Below are positions 6,892 to 14,588 of a DNA stretch of 17,523 nucleotides, one piece after another. The stretch's first letter is position 1, and each line of letters opens with the position of its first letter. The translations under genes and the position numbers were made by a program. This DNA is from Actinomycetota bacterium (GTDB lineage Bacteria > Actinomycetota > Thermoleophilia > Miltoncostaeales > Miltoncostaeaceae): positions 1 to 17,523 of the forward strand of contig SYFI01000047.1 in NCBI GenBank assembly GCA_005800465.1. Direction: 5' to 3'. The notes below the pieces were generated by a model. That model did no database searches, was not told the DNA's origin, and saw only the letters and a list, made by a program, of their open reading frames with translations.

Positions 6892-8801
6892 TGAGTGAGC
6901 GCTTCATCAGCCCCGCGTGGCGAGGGCACCTCCACCGCTTGGGACAGGTCTCATCTGACCTGGTGCTCATTTCGCTGGCGTGGTGGCTGGCATTCGTGGT
7001 GCGTTTCGACGGTGAGGTGCCGGGCCGTTACGACAAGTTGTTCCTCGTCACGCTCGGTGTGGTGGTGGGCCTGAAGATCGCGGTCTTCGTGGCGTTCCGC
7101 TTCTACACCCGCTGGTGGCGGTTTACCGGCATTCAGGATCTGGAACAGATCGTCATCGCGTGCGTGGTGGCCAGCCTGCTGGTGATCACGGTGCTCACCA
7201 TCTGGCGCCCTGACGGCTTTGAGGCCGTGCCGCGCGGTGTGTTTGTGCTCGATTTCCTGTTCGCCGTCGTGCTCGTTGGTGGCATGCGGTTTGCCGTGCG
7301 ATCGGTGATGGAGCGATCGGGCCGCGGTGGTGCACTGGCCAAGGGGCGCCCCGTCCTCGTATGCGGTGCCGGCTCGGCAGCCAACTCGCTTCTGCGCGAC
7401 ATGCGTCGAGATGCATCGCTGGGCTACACGCCCGTGGGCCTTATTGACGACGACCCGCGTAAGGCCGGCCTGCGCGTGGGTGGCGTGAAGGTGCTGGGAG
7501 CCCGCGCGGACCTTCCCCGGGTGCTGCGTGAGACCCGTGCCCGCGAGGTCATCATCGCCATGCCATCCGCACCCGGTGCGGTGCGCCGCGACATCGTCGA
7601 CCAGTGTCGCGTCGCCGGTGTACGGGTGACCACGCTGCCGGGCCTGCCGGAACTGATGAACGGCGAGGTCTCGGTGCAGAAATTGCGCGAGGTGCGCGTG
7701 GAGGATGTCCTCGGCCGTGCGTCGGTGGAGATCGACATGGCCCGCGTGGCCCGGTACCTCAACGGCAAGCGCGTGCTGGTGACCGGAGCCGGCGGCTCGA
7801 TCGGGTCGGAGTTGTGCCGGCAGCTGGCCACAGTGGGTCCCAACAGTTTGGTCATCCTGGACCACGCCGAGAACAATCTGTTTGAGATTGACCTCGAGCT
7901 TCGGGATCGGGGCCACTCCCCGGTGCCGGTCATCGCCGATTGCCGCGATGCCGATCTCATGGATGGTGTCTTTGCGCGCTACCGGCCCGAGATCGTGTTC
8001 CACGCCGCCGCCTACAAGCACGTGCCCATGATGGAACTCAACCCCATCCAGGCCATCGCCAACAACGCGCTCGCCACAGCCACCCTGGCCGAGATGGCCA
8101 CGCGCCACGGTGTGGAGCGGGTGTGCATCATCTCGACCGACAAGGCCGTGGAGCCCCAGACGGTGATGGGTGGCACGAAGGCGCTTGCCGAGCGGGTGGT
8201 GGAGATGCATGGTGCCCATGGCGGCACCCGGTTTGCGGCCGTGCGGTTTGGCAACGTTCTTGGCTCGTCTGGTTCGGTGCTGCCCGTCTTCCGCCGCCAG
8301 ATCGCCGCCGGTGGGCCGGTCACCGTGACGCACCCCGATATGACCCGGTACTTCATGACCATCCCGGAGGCCGTGCAGCTGGTGATCGAGGCCACAGGGA
8401 TCGCCGAGGGCGGCGATGTGTTCGTGCTCGACATGGGTGAGCCGGTGCGCATCATGGATCTCGCCCAGAACATGATCCGGCTCTCGGGAATGGAGCCCGG
8501 ACGGGATATCCAGATCGAGATCACGGGTGTGCGGCCGGGGGAGAAGCTGCACGAGGAGCTGTTCAACCTTGATGAAGAGGTGAAGCCCACCCGGTACGGG
8601 GGCATTCTTCGCGCCACACGCCCGGCCCTTGACCCCGTCGAGTTCGCCGCCCGCATTGAGCAATTGCGGCTCGTTGTGGCCACTGATAATGCACAGGCCG
8701 CATCGAAGGCGTTGTGGTCGACGTTGCGTGCGGGAAGGGACGCCATCTATTCCGGCGAACCAAAGGGCGTTCAGGCAGGCGATGAGGGGAACATCACGTG
8801 A
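6891..8801 (+). CDS. membrane-anchored UDP-HexNAc 4,6-dehydratase (CapD/WbpM/PglF type)
   Basis: A 636-residue inner-membrane protein of the CapD/FlaA1 long form. There are four N-terminal transmembrane helices (about residues 20-37, 48-68, 85-104 and 117-135), a CoA-binding-like Rossmann domain (VLVCGAGSAANSLL from 155), then a SDR catalytic domain with nucleotide-binding TGAGGSIGS (298-306), HAAAYKHVPMME, and the active-site STDKAVEPQTVMGGTK. The catalytic Tyr of ordinary SDRs is Met426 in an MxxxK (Lys430) pattern, typical of this subfamily. It converts UDP-GlcNAc to the 4-keto-6-deoxy product used by aminotransferases such as the one encoded at 4711. It is translationally coupled to both neighbours (TGATG before, GTGA after). 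Confidence 0.95.
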   Translation: MSERFISPAWRGHLHRLGQVSSDLVLISLAWWLAFVVRFDGEVPGRYDKLFLVTLGVVVGLKIAVFVAFRFYTRWWRFTGIQDLEQIVIACVVASLLVITVLTIWRPDGFEAVPRGVFVLDFLFAVVLVGGMRFAVRSVMERSGRGGALAKGRPVLVCGAGSAANSLLRDMRRDASLGYTPVGLIDDDPRKAGLRVGGVKVLGARADLPRVLRETRAREVIIAMPSAPGAVRRDIVDQCRVAGVRVTTLPGLPELMNGEVSVQKLREVRVEDVLGRASVEIDMARVARYLNGKRVLVTGAGGSIGSELCRQLATVGPNSLVILDHAENNLFEIDLELRDRGHSPVPVIADCRDADLMDGVFARYRPEIVFHAAAYKHVPMMELNPIQAIANNALATATLAEMATRHGVERVCIISTDKAVEPQTVMGGTKALAERVVEMHGAHGGTRFAAVRFGNVLGSSGSVLPVFRRQIAAGGPVTVTHPDMTRYFMTIPEAVQLVIEATGIAEGGDVFVLDMGEPVRIMDLAQNMIRLSGMEPGRDIQIEITGVRPGEKLHEELFNLDEEVKPTRYGGILRATRPALDPVEFAARIEQLRLVVATDNAQAASKALWSTLRAGRDAIYSGEPKGVQAGDEGNIT

Positions 8802-9034
8802 CCACGCTGGCGATTGCACGTTCGATCAAGTCCGATGCACTGCCCTCTGGGGCCGTGGGAGTACGTCCCGGCGGCCTGCTGTCGCATGTGCGCCGCCCGT
8901 GTGGTGCCCATCAGGTTGACGCCTACTGCGTCGGCCGGTCCAGCGACGGATCCGGGCTCGTGTACTGGTGTGCTGAGGGGCGCCACCACCTGACCTCTCC
9001 ACGTGAGTCCGCTGGGATCCGCCGCGCGGCGTGA
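8798..9034 (+). CDS. small Cys/His-rich protein coupled to the dehydratase
   Basis: A 78-residue frame whose GTG overlaps the dehydratase stop in a GTGA arrangement, with G/C-rich third positions across its length. The centre has a possible metal-binding pattern: Cys and His in CGAHQVDAYC, then YWCAEGRHH, that is Cys-x2-His-x5-Cys-x14-Cys-x3-His-His. The N-terminal 25 residues look unstructured and the C-terminus is basic. I recognise no family. If real, it could be a zinc-ribbon-like accessory to the sugar operon. If not, bases 8802-9133 would hold no gene. Confidence 0.5.
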   Translation: MTTLAIARSIKSDALPSGAVGVRPGGLLSHVRRPCGAHQVDAYCVGRSSDGSGLVYWCAEGRHHLTSPRESAGIRRAA

Positions 9035-9041
9035 TGTCGAT

Positions 9042-9060
9042 CGGGCCCATCCAGGGCCCG
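9042..9060 (+). terminator. hairpin closing the sugar operon
   Basis: CGGGCCC (9042-9048) pairs perfectly with GGGCCCG (9054-9060) around ATCCA, 8 bases after the last frame of the sugar operon. There is no T-run, as is common for terminator-like hairpins in GC-rich actinobacteria. Confidence 0.5.
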
Positions 9061-9119
9061 GCGTGAGCACCGCCACGAACGTGAGCAGCCTTACGTATCA
9101 CGCGCCCGACGCCCGGGAT

Positions 9120-9125
9120 TAGGCT
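9120..9125 (+). promoter_or_regulatory. candidate -10 box of the LysR gene
   Basis: TAGGCT fits TAnnnT and ends 8 bases before ATG 9134. The start lacks an SD, so a leaderless or nearly leaderless mRNA is likely. No firm -35 is seen. Confidence 0.35.
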
Positions 9126-9133
9126 TCCTCCCA

Positions 9134-10081
9134 ATGGATCTCCGTCACCTGCTCACTCTGCGCACGGTCGTGGACAAGGGCTCGTTCTCGCACGCAGCCG
9201 AGGAGCTCGGCGTGTCCCAGCCCGCGGTGTCGTTTCAGATCCGCTCCCTCGAGGAGCGTCTGGGCCAGCGACTGCTTGACCGCAGCGGGCGCCGCGTCAC
9301 CCTCACCGATGCCGGCCGGGTGGTCGATGGATATGCCCGGCGCATCCTGGCGCTTGAGGATGACCTTGAGCGCGAGATCAACGAACTGACCGACCATATG
9401 ACCGGACCCCTGGTGATGGGGTCATCCACTGGCCCGGGTGAACTGCTGCTGCCGCGGCTGCTCGGTGGCTTCAAGGCCGAGAACACCGACGTCGAGATCT
9501 CGCTGGTAGTACAGGACACCCAGACCGTGTGCGATCGCGTACTCGATGACGATCTGGAGCTTGGCGTGGTGGGCGCCGCCCGCCCTCACCGGGGGCTTAT
9601 CTTTGAGCCCTTTGTGCGCGACGAACTGGTGGTCATCTGCCCGCCCGGTCACCCGCTTGCTGCCAGCACGCGCATCGCGCTCAGCGATCTGGCTGCGCAG
9701 CCCATGATCCTCCAACAGCGCGGGTCGGGTGTGCGGGCGGTATTGGAATCGGCATTTCGCGCGGCGGGCGTGCGCATGCGCGACATCGACGTGACCGTTG
9801 AGCTGGGCCTCCAGCAGTCGGTCCGTGCCGCCGTGCTGGATGGCCTCGGAATAACGGTCATCTCACGTCTGGCTGTTGAGCGCGACCTCGCCGAAGGGCG
9901 GCTCATTGCGGTGGACGTTGATGGCGCCGTGCTGGCTCGTGACTTTTCGCTCGTGCGCCATTCCGGGCGCACACCCAGCCGCGTGAGCGAGGGCTTTGTG
10001 GCATATGCCCGCGAGCACCTGGGCGACCTGGCACCGCCGGCATCCGGCCCGGCAGTTCCGGCCGAGCCCGGCGATTCGTAG
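9134..10081 (+). CDS. LysR-type transcriptional regulator
   Basis: A 315-residue regulator. An N-terminal winged helix-turn-helix (residues 1-60: LRTVVDKGSFSHAAEELGVSQPAVSFQIRSLEERLGQRLLDR) is followed by a linker helix and a periplasmic-binding-like effector domain (about residues 90-295: LVMGSSTGPGELLLPRLL, ELGVVGA, LGLQQSVRAAVLDGLGITVIS). This is the standard LTTR length and plan, close to the CysB/CysL/CbbR-like group in general look. It is encoded in the same direction as the flavoprotein and comA-like genes rather than divergently, with 9 bases between its stop and the flavoprotein start. It may regulate them in response to a sulfur or carbon metabolite; that is inference. Confidence 0.93.
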   Translation: MDLRHLLTLRTVVDKGSFSHAAEELGVSQPAVSFQIRSLEERLGQRLLDRSGRRVTLTDAGRVVDGYARRILALEDDLEREINELTDHMTGPLVMGSSTGPGELLLPRLLGGFKAENTDVEISLVVQDTQTVCDRVLDDDLELGVVGAARPHRGLIFEPFVRDELVVICPPGHPLAASTRIALSDLAAQPMILQQRGSGVRAVLESAFRAAGVRMRDIDVTVELGLQQSVRAAVLDGLGITVISRLAVERDLAEGRLIAVDVDGAVLARDFSLVRHSGRTPSRVSEGFVAYAREHLGDLAPPASGPAVPAEPGDS

Positions 10082-10084
10082 GCT
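10079..10084 (+). promoter_or_regulatory. candidate -10 box of a leaderless flavoprotein mRNA
   Basis: TAGGCT starts at the LysR stop codon TAG and is followed by exactly 6 bases and then GTG 10091. That spacing puts the expected transcription start on the GTG itself. No SD is present. Confidence 0.35.
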
Positions 10085-10090
10085 GTGGGC

Positions 10091-11296
10091 GTGACCGATG
10101 TACTCATCGTGGGGTCGGGGGGCGCGGGGATGAGCGCGGCGATTGCCGCCCGCGAGGCGGGCGCAACGGTGGTGCTCATCACCAAGTCGGCCCTCGGGGC
10201 GTCCAACACGGGGCGAGCGCAGGGGGGCATACAGGCGGCAATCGCCGCCGACGACAGCACGGCCGATCACTTTGATGATTCATTTGCTGCCGGGCACAGC
10301 GATGCCCGTCCGCAACTGCTGCGTACCCTTGTGGAGGGGGGCCCTGGCGCCATTGCATGGCTCGACTCCCTGGGCGTGGCATTTACGCGCGACGACGACG
10401 TGCTGCGCATCATCCGCTGCGGTGGAGCGCGCCGACCGCGCCTGTTGCAAGCCGGAGAGCGCACCGGTGCCGAGATGGTGCAGGCGCTCCGCGCAGCCGT
10501 ACGTGAGAGCGGTGCTGATGTACGCGAGTCAACCGAACTCTCGGCACTCAGCCGCGATGGCGATTCATGGGTGGCCAGAGTTCGCGCGAAGGACGGCAGT
10601 GAGACGGAGATCAGCACCCGGGCCGTGGTGCTGGCGGCGGGCGGCGGGCTTGCGGGCGAGGCCGCCCGTCTTGGCCTGAAGTCCACCAACCATCCCGACG
10701 CCACGCCGGAGGTGATGGAGCTGGCGATTGCGCTGGGTGCACAGGCCGAACACCTCGACTCGTGGCAGCGGCACCCCACTGGCGCGCTGTGGCCCGCTGC
10801 GCTCGCGGGCTACGCCCTCCCCGAGACCACGCGTTCGTACGGCGCCACGCTGCACGATGTGGCTGGCGAGCGCTTTGTGGATGAACTTGCCCCGCGCGAC
10901 GTGGTCGCGAATGCCATCATCCGCATTGTTGAGGAAGGGCGTGGCGCGACCGCGCCAGATGGCGCAGAGGGCGTCTGGCTGGACACGACCGCGATTGACC
11001 GGGAGAACGGAGCGGGCTTCACCGCCAAGCGTCTCGCCTACGTCCACAATCGCTACCTCCGTCAGGGGGTGGACATCACGAAGGAGCGCGTTCTGGTGTA
11101 CCCGGTGCTGCACTACCGCAACGGTGGCCTCGTGATTGACGAGCAGGGCGCGACCACCCTTGATGGCGTGTTCGCTGCCGGCGAGATCACGGGCGGGGTA
11201 CACGGTACGAATCGACTGATGGGCAACTCACTGCTCGACACTGTGGTGTTCGGGCGTATCGCGGGGCGATCGGCGGCACGGAGGCCACTGGCATGA
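10091..11296 (+). CDS. FAD-dependent oxidoreductase, NadB/fumarate-reductase flavoprotein-like, short form
   Basis: A 401-residue flavoprotein of the succinate dehydrogenase/L-aspartate oxidase group. FAD is held by GSGGAG (residues 8-13) in DVLIVGSGGAGMSAAIAARE, and by SNTGRAQGGIQAA. Active-site marks of the family are kept: the His of RHPTGALW, the Arg of APRDVVANAI, and the His of LHYRNGG, then FAAGEITGGVHGTNRLMGNSLL. The stretch GERTGAEMVQAL matches NadB. It ends right after the FAD domain and lacks the C-terminal helical domain of true NadB (about 530 residues), so it is probably not the quinolinate-pathway enzyme. GTG 10085 is an alternative start. The stop overlaps the comA-like start (ATGA), which points to a linked function, perhaps oxidation of a dicarboxylate-like sulfonate. 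Confidence 0.88.
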   Translation: MTDVLIVGSGGAGMSAAIAAREAGATVVLITKSALGASNTGRAQGGIQAAIAADDSTADHFDDSFAAGHSDARPQLLRTLVEGGPGAIAWLDSLGVAFTRDDDVLRIIRCGGARRPRLLQAGERTGAEMVQALRAAVRESGADVRESTELSALSRDGDSWVARVRAKDGSETEISTRAVVLAAGGGLAGEAARLGLKSTNHPDATPEVMELAIALGAQAEHLDSWQRHPTGALWPAALAGYALPETTRSYGATLHDVAGERFVDELAPRDVVANAIIRIVEEGRGATAPDGAEGVWLDTTAIDRENGAGFTAKRLAYVHNRYLRQGVDITKERVLVYPVLHYRNGGLVIDEQGATTLDGVFAAGEITGGVHGTNRLMGNSLLDTVVFGRIAGRSAARRPLA

Positions 11297-12117
11297 GCGA
11301 CGGGGCGATGGACGACGGATCGGGCGCCGAGGCGATGCCGACATTTCTCACGCTTCCGGGCAGGCCCCCGCGACCACGTCAGGCGGGCATCACGCACGTC
11401 ATCGACAAGGGCTCATCACTTGCCGAGGTGGAGTCGCTGCTGCAGACCTCCGCCGAGTACATCGACATCGTCAAGCTGGGATGGGGAACCGCATACGTGC
11501 AGCCCAACCTGCGCGAGAAGATCCGCCTCTATGAGTCGGCGGATATCGCGGTGGTACTCGGTGGCACCTTCTGGGAGGTCTGTTATGTCCAGAACAAGCT
11601 CGACGACTGGCGCCGGTGGGTCACGGATCTGGGCCTGCGTCACGTGGAGGTGTCGGATGGCACGGTGAACATTCCCCACGAGCGCAAGCTCGAACACATC
11701 GCCGAACTCGCCCACGACTTCACGGTGCTGTCGGAGGTGGGCTCGAAGGACAACGATGTCGTTATTGCCCCGTATCGTTGGGTGGAGATGATCGAGGCCG
11801 AATTGCGTGCCGGCGCCTGGAAGGTCATCACGGAGGCGCGCGAGAGTGGCACCGCCGGCGTGTTCCGCGGCGATGGCGAGGTACGCATGGGTCTCATCGA
11901 CGAGATCGTCCATGCGATCGACGTACACCGCCTGCTGTTTGAGGCACCACAGAAGTCTCAGCAGACCTGGTTTCTCCGGTCGTTCGGCACCAACGTGAAC
12001 CTCGGCAACATCCCACCCGACGAGGTCATCCCACTTGAGACCCTGCGCCTCGGCTTGAGAGCGGACACGCTCTTCACCATGACGCCGCTCGGCCACGTGG
12101 ATGGCGCGGGGATCTGA
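11293..12117 (+). CDS. comA: phosphosulfolactate synthase (ComA family)
   Basis: A 274-residue TIM-barrel enzyme that adds sulfite to phosphoenolpyruvate to give (2R)-phosphosulfolactate, the first step of archaeal coenzyme M synthesis and of some bacterial sulfolactate routes. Family marks are THVIDKG, YIDIVKLGWGTAY, VVLGGTFWEV, HVEVSDGTVNIP, VLSEVGSKD, ITEARESGTAG, LFEAPQKSQQ, and NVNLGNIPPDEVIPLETLRLGLRADT. ATG 11293 overlaps the flavoprotein stop by 4 bases. A second ATG at 11335 would drop a 14-residue acidic tail and sits nearer to the usual family length. No ComB-, ComC- or ComDE-like gene is in the window, so the end product is open: sulfolactate or another C3 sulfonate. Confidence 0.93.
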   Translation: MSDGAMDDGSGAEAMPTFLTLPGRPPRPRQAGITHVIDKGSSLAEVESLLQTSAEYIDIVKLGWGTAYVQPNLREKIRLYESADIAVVLGGTFWEVCYVQNKLDDWRRWVTDLGLRHVEVSDGTVNIPHERKLEHIAELAHDFTVLSEVGSKDNDVVIAPYRWVEMIEAELRAGAWKVITEARESGTAGVFRGDGEVRMGLIDEIVHAIDVHRLLFEAPQKSQQTWFLRSFGTNVNLGNIPPDEVIPLETLRLGLRADTLFTMTPLGHVDGAGI

Positions 12118-12156
12118 CCCGGAACCTGTCGCCACCCCGGGCTGCGGCTGGTCGGG

Positions 12157-12162
12157 CATGAT
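12157..12162 (+). promoter_or_regulatory. candidate -10 box of the secreted hydrolase gene
   Basis: CATGAT matches the core -10 bases (A at position 2, T at position 6) and is followed by exactly 6 bases and GTG 12169. No SD precedes that GTG, so a leaderless start is possible. The match is weaker than at the other sites. Confidence 0.25.
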
Positions 12163-12168
12163 GGGCGC

Positions 12169-14124
12169 GTGGTGAGAAAACCCTTCGTCATCGTCGCGGC
12201 ACTGCTCGCGATCGGCTCGGCCGCACAGGTCGCCCTCGCGCGTCCCATGGGGCGAGTATTCGACTGGAGCCATGAGCTCAACCAGGAGGAACTCCCGCGC
12301 TGGAACCCAAAGAAGCCGCCTCCCATCCGAGCCGCCACGTGGTATCGCACGGTTGACGCGATGCTTCATACGGCCGGCGAGAACGGCCTGTGGTTCAGCG
12401 GGTTCGGCGCGCTTCCCTTCGACATCCCAATTGCACCAACCGAGCCGCACGCGTGGCGCAACCCCGGCAACTTCCAGCGTCAGTACGCCGCCACGGGGCT
12501 CTCATGGGACGCCAACGTGGAGGCCCGGGCCGCCAAGGAGGCGCTGTGCATCTACCCGCGCGTGCCGAAGCGCTGTCGCCCCACCGGAACCGTGTTTCAG
12601 CGGGAGACCGACGCGCCGACGCGCCGCATGTCGCTGCTTGACCCGACGTATCGCGCCTCGGCGCTCAAGGAGATCCGGCGCACCGTGCCGGGGCTTGTGG
12701 GAAAGCCCTACGTCTGGGCTTTTACGGGGTCGGACGAGCCTCAGGTGGTGCTGCCCAAGGGCCGCGCGGCGACGACGAGCGCGGTGTGGCGCCGTCAGCG
12801 GGCGCAGATCAAGGCTGATTTCGGATGGGGCCCGCCCAGCGCGTCGGCAAAGCGCACCCCGTCATCGCTCGCGAGGCTTCAGTGGCTGGCCTACTCGCGG
12901 TGGACCAGCCGCGAATTCTTTGCCATGAAAGCCGAGCAGGCTGCAGTCATCCACCAGCTGGCACCCGGTTCGCGCGTGGTGCCAAATAACTACGGCTTCA
13001 TCGACGGTTTCATGCCGTGGGACTACACGGCCCTCGGCGGGTTTGCCGATGTGGTGGAGGGCGACCCGTATGTCTCGTACGCCGAGAAGGACGACCCGGG
13101 CCGCGGCCGCTACAACCCCGGCTTCGGCGCCAAATTCCTCTCCGACCTCACAGGCAAGGAGACGCGCATCATCGTGCAGGCGTTCAGGTACTCGGGCTAC
13201 ATGCCGGTGGCCGCCGATCTGGATGCATGGGCGGGGCAGGCACTGCGCGCCGGCGCCACCCATATCAGCCTGTTCGCGCTTGGAAATCCGCGCTTCACCA
13301 ATCGGCCCCTGTACGACGGCATGCTGTCGTTGGCCTCACGCCTGAAGGGCGCGACGCTTCCCGACCCGCCTGTGGACCCCGGCACGCAGGTGATCTACTC
13401 AGTCATGAGCGAGGGGCAGGGCCAGCCCGACCGTGGCGGCGACGCCCGGTACAAGGCATCGGGCGACGGCGTTTACACCACGTACTCACTGCTGGGCGAG
13501 CTCAACCATGCACGATTCCGGTTTGATTCGGATACACGTCTTGAGGCCGATCCATCCCGTCTGGCCGAGGCCCGGGTCGTGTGGCTTCCGCGGGGCGAGG
13601 TACTCACGCGCCCATTCGCCGAGCAACTGCGCGCATGGGTGAGCGATGGCGGGTTTCTGGTGGTGACGGATCCACAGGCATTCGCCCGCACTCCCGGCAA
13701 TGAGAACCTGGCCGACGTGGGTAGTGCGCTCATGGGCGGGCGCCTGGCCAGCGAGCCCGGGGGCACCGCGCTGCTCGTACAGCGCAATGCGCTGGCAGTG
13801 GGAAGCCCGGCCGATCTTCTCAGCGTGCCCGTGGACGATCGTCGCTCATGGGCGTTTGAGAGCGTGCCCCCCGGTGCATCGGTGGTGGCCACCCACCTGG
13901 ACGGTCGCCCCGCCGCCGTGCTGCGCGACGTGGGTCGCGGCAGAGTGCTCTCGTTCGCCGCCGATGTCATGACGCCGTCGTCGCTGGTGGAGCCAATGGA
14001 CCTGGTTACCTTCATCGGGCAGATCGAGAAGATGGCGGGTGGCACATTTGACGACGCCACCTGGACATGGCGCGTACCGGGCAGTGCGGATCGCCCGCCG
14101 TGGGTGGATCCGCTCGGCGGGTAA
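12169..14124 (+). CDS. secreted glycoside hydrolase-like protein (GH42-like)
   Basis: A 651-residue exported protein. Residues 1-25 form a signal peptide (basic VRKP, hydrophobic core, ending VALA before RP). Residues of about 50-400 look like a TIM-barrel hydrolase: AATWYRTVDAML, then YVWAFTGSDEPQVV near residue 186, where the Glu-Pro pair resembles the acid/base motif of clan GH-A, then VVPNNYGFIDG, DVVEGDPYVSY and AGATHISLFALGNP. Residues of about 410-520 resemble the GATase-like trimerisation domain of GH42 beta-galactosidases (EARVVWLPRGEVLTRPFAEQ, LRAWVSDGGFLVVTD). The C-terminal part is a beta domain. The substrate cannot be predicted. It stands alone, not in the sugar operon, with 51 bases before its start. 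Confidence 0.7.
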   Translation: MVRKPFVIVAALLAIGSAAQVALARPMGRVFDWSHELNQEELPRWNPKKPPPIRAATWYRTVDAMLHTAGENGLWFSGFGALPFDIPIAPTEPHAWRNPGNFQRQYAATGLSWDANVEARAAKEALCIYPRVPKRCRPTGTVFQRETDAPTRRMSLLDPTYRASALKEIRRTVPGLVGKPYVWAFTGSDEPQVVLPKGRAATTSAVWRRQRAQIKADFGWGPPSASAKRTPSSLARLQWLAYSRWTSREFFAMKAEQAAVIHQLAPGSRVVPNNYGFIDGFMPWDYTALGGFADVVEGDPYVSYAEKDDPGRGRYNPGFGAKFLSDLTGKETRIIVQAFRYSGYMPVAADLDAWAGQALRAGATHISLFALGNPRFTNRPLYDGMLSLASRLKGATLPDPPVDPGTQVIYSVMSEGQGQPDRGGDARYKASGDGVYTTYSLLGELNHARFRFDSDTRLEADPSRLAEARVVWLPRGEVLTRPFAEQLRAWVSDGGFLVVTDPQAFARTPGNENLADVGSALMGGRLASEPGGTALLVQRNALAVGSPADLLSVPVDDRRSWAFESVPPGASVVATHLDGRPAAVLRDVGRGRVLSFAADVMTPSSLVEPMDLVTFIGQIEKMAGGTFDDATWTWRVPGSADRPPWVDPLGG

Positions 14125-14127
14125 TCT
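14122..14127 (+). promoter_or_regulatory. candidate -10 box of the zinc-ribbon/PAS gene
   Basis: TAATCT overlaps the TAA stop of the secreted hydrolase and is followed by exactly 6 bases and GTG 14134, which has no SD. This is the best -10 match among the putative leaderless starts here. Confidence 0.4.
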
Positions 14128-14133
14128 TCCCCT

Positions 14134-14586
14134 GTGGCCATCTTCCTCTGCCCTCACTGTGCCCACCGCGAGGCTGGGTCTGAACGCACGGAGGGGCACC
14201 AGCCGCGTGGATGTGCCAAGTGCGGCTTCGGGTTTCTCTTCGAGATGATGGACGACTACTACGCGGGGCCGTTGACCGCGCTGGTGTGCTGCGATCGTCA
14301 TCGTCGGGTACTTGCGGCGGGGCACGCGGCCATGCCCGTCACCGGCTGGCCCGAGGGCGGCATGATCGGGCAGGACGTGGTGGAGGCGCTGCACCTGCGC
14401 TTCCCGAGTGCCCCCAATGACCCCGTGGCCAAGGTGATGGAGTGGGGCGTACGCGTACAGGGTGAGCCCTGCACGTTCCGACCCCGTGGCATGGTCGAGG
14501 ACCGCGATGCGGTGGTCGACCTCTTCCCGGCATATGACGATGACGGCGGCCTGCTGGTGGCACTCACGCCCGTCACGAAGGGATGA
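14134..14586 (+). CDS. zinc-ribbon plus PAS-like domain protein
   Basis: A 150-residue cytosolic protein. An N-terminal zinc ribbon has CPHC (Cys6, Cys9) and CAKC (Cys27, Cys30). A PAS-like segment follows: RRVLAAGHAAMPVTGWPEGGMIGQDVVEAL has the pattern of the first PAS strands and helix, and the C-terminal FPAYDDDGGLLVALTPV looks like the last strand. There is no output domain, so it may act through a partner. I do not know a named family with this layout. GTG 14134 is the first start in frame and the stop overlaps an ATG (ATGA) at 14583 near the aldo/keto reductase start, suggesting co-transcription with it. Confidence 0.7.
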   Translation: MAIFLCPHCAHREAGSERTEGHQPRGCAKCGFGFLFEMMDDYYAGPLTALVCCDRHRRVLAAGHAAMPVTGWPEGGMIGQDVVEALHLRFPSAPNDPVAKVMEWGVRVQGEPCTFRPRGMVEDRDAVVDLFPAYDDDGGLLVALTPVTKG

Positions 14587-14588
14587 GC

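Noticed and set aside
6951..8819. Long minus-strand open frame of 622 residues
   Set aside because: It is the mirror of the dehydratase gene, with a His/Arg/Gly-rich composition typical of antisense frames in GC-rich DNA and no recognisable domain.
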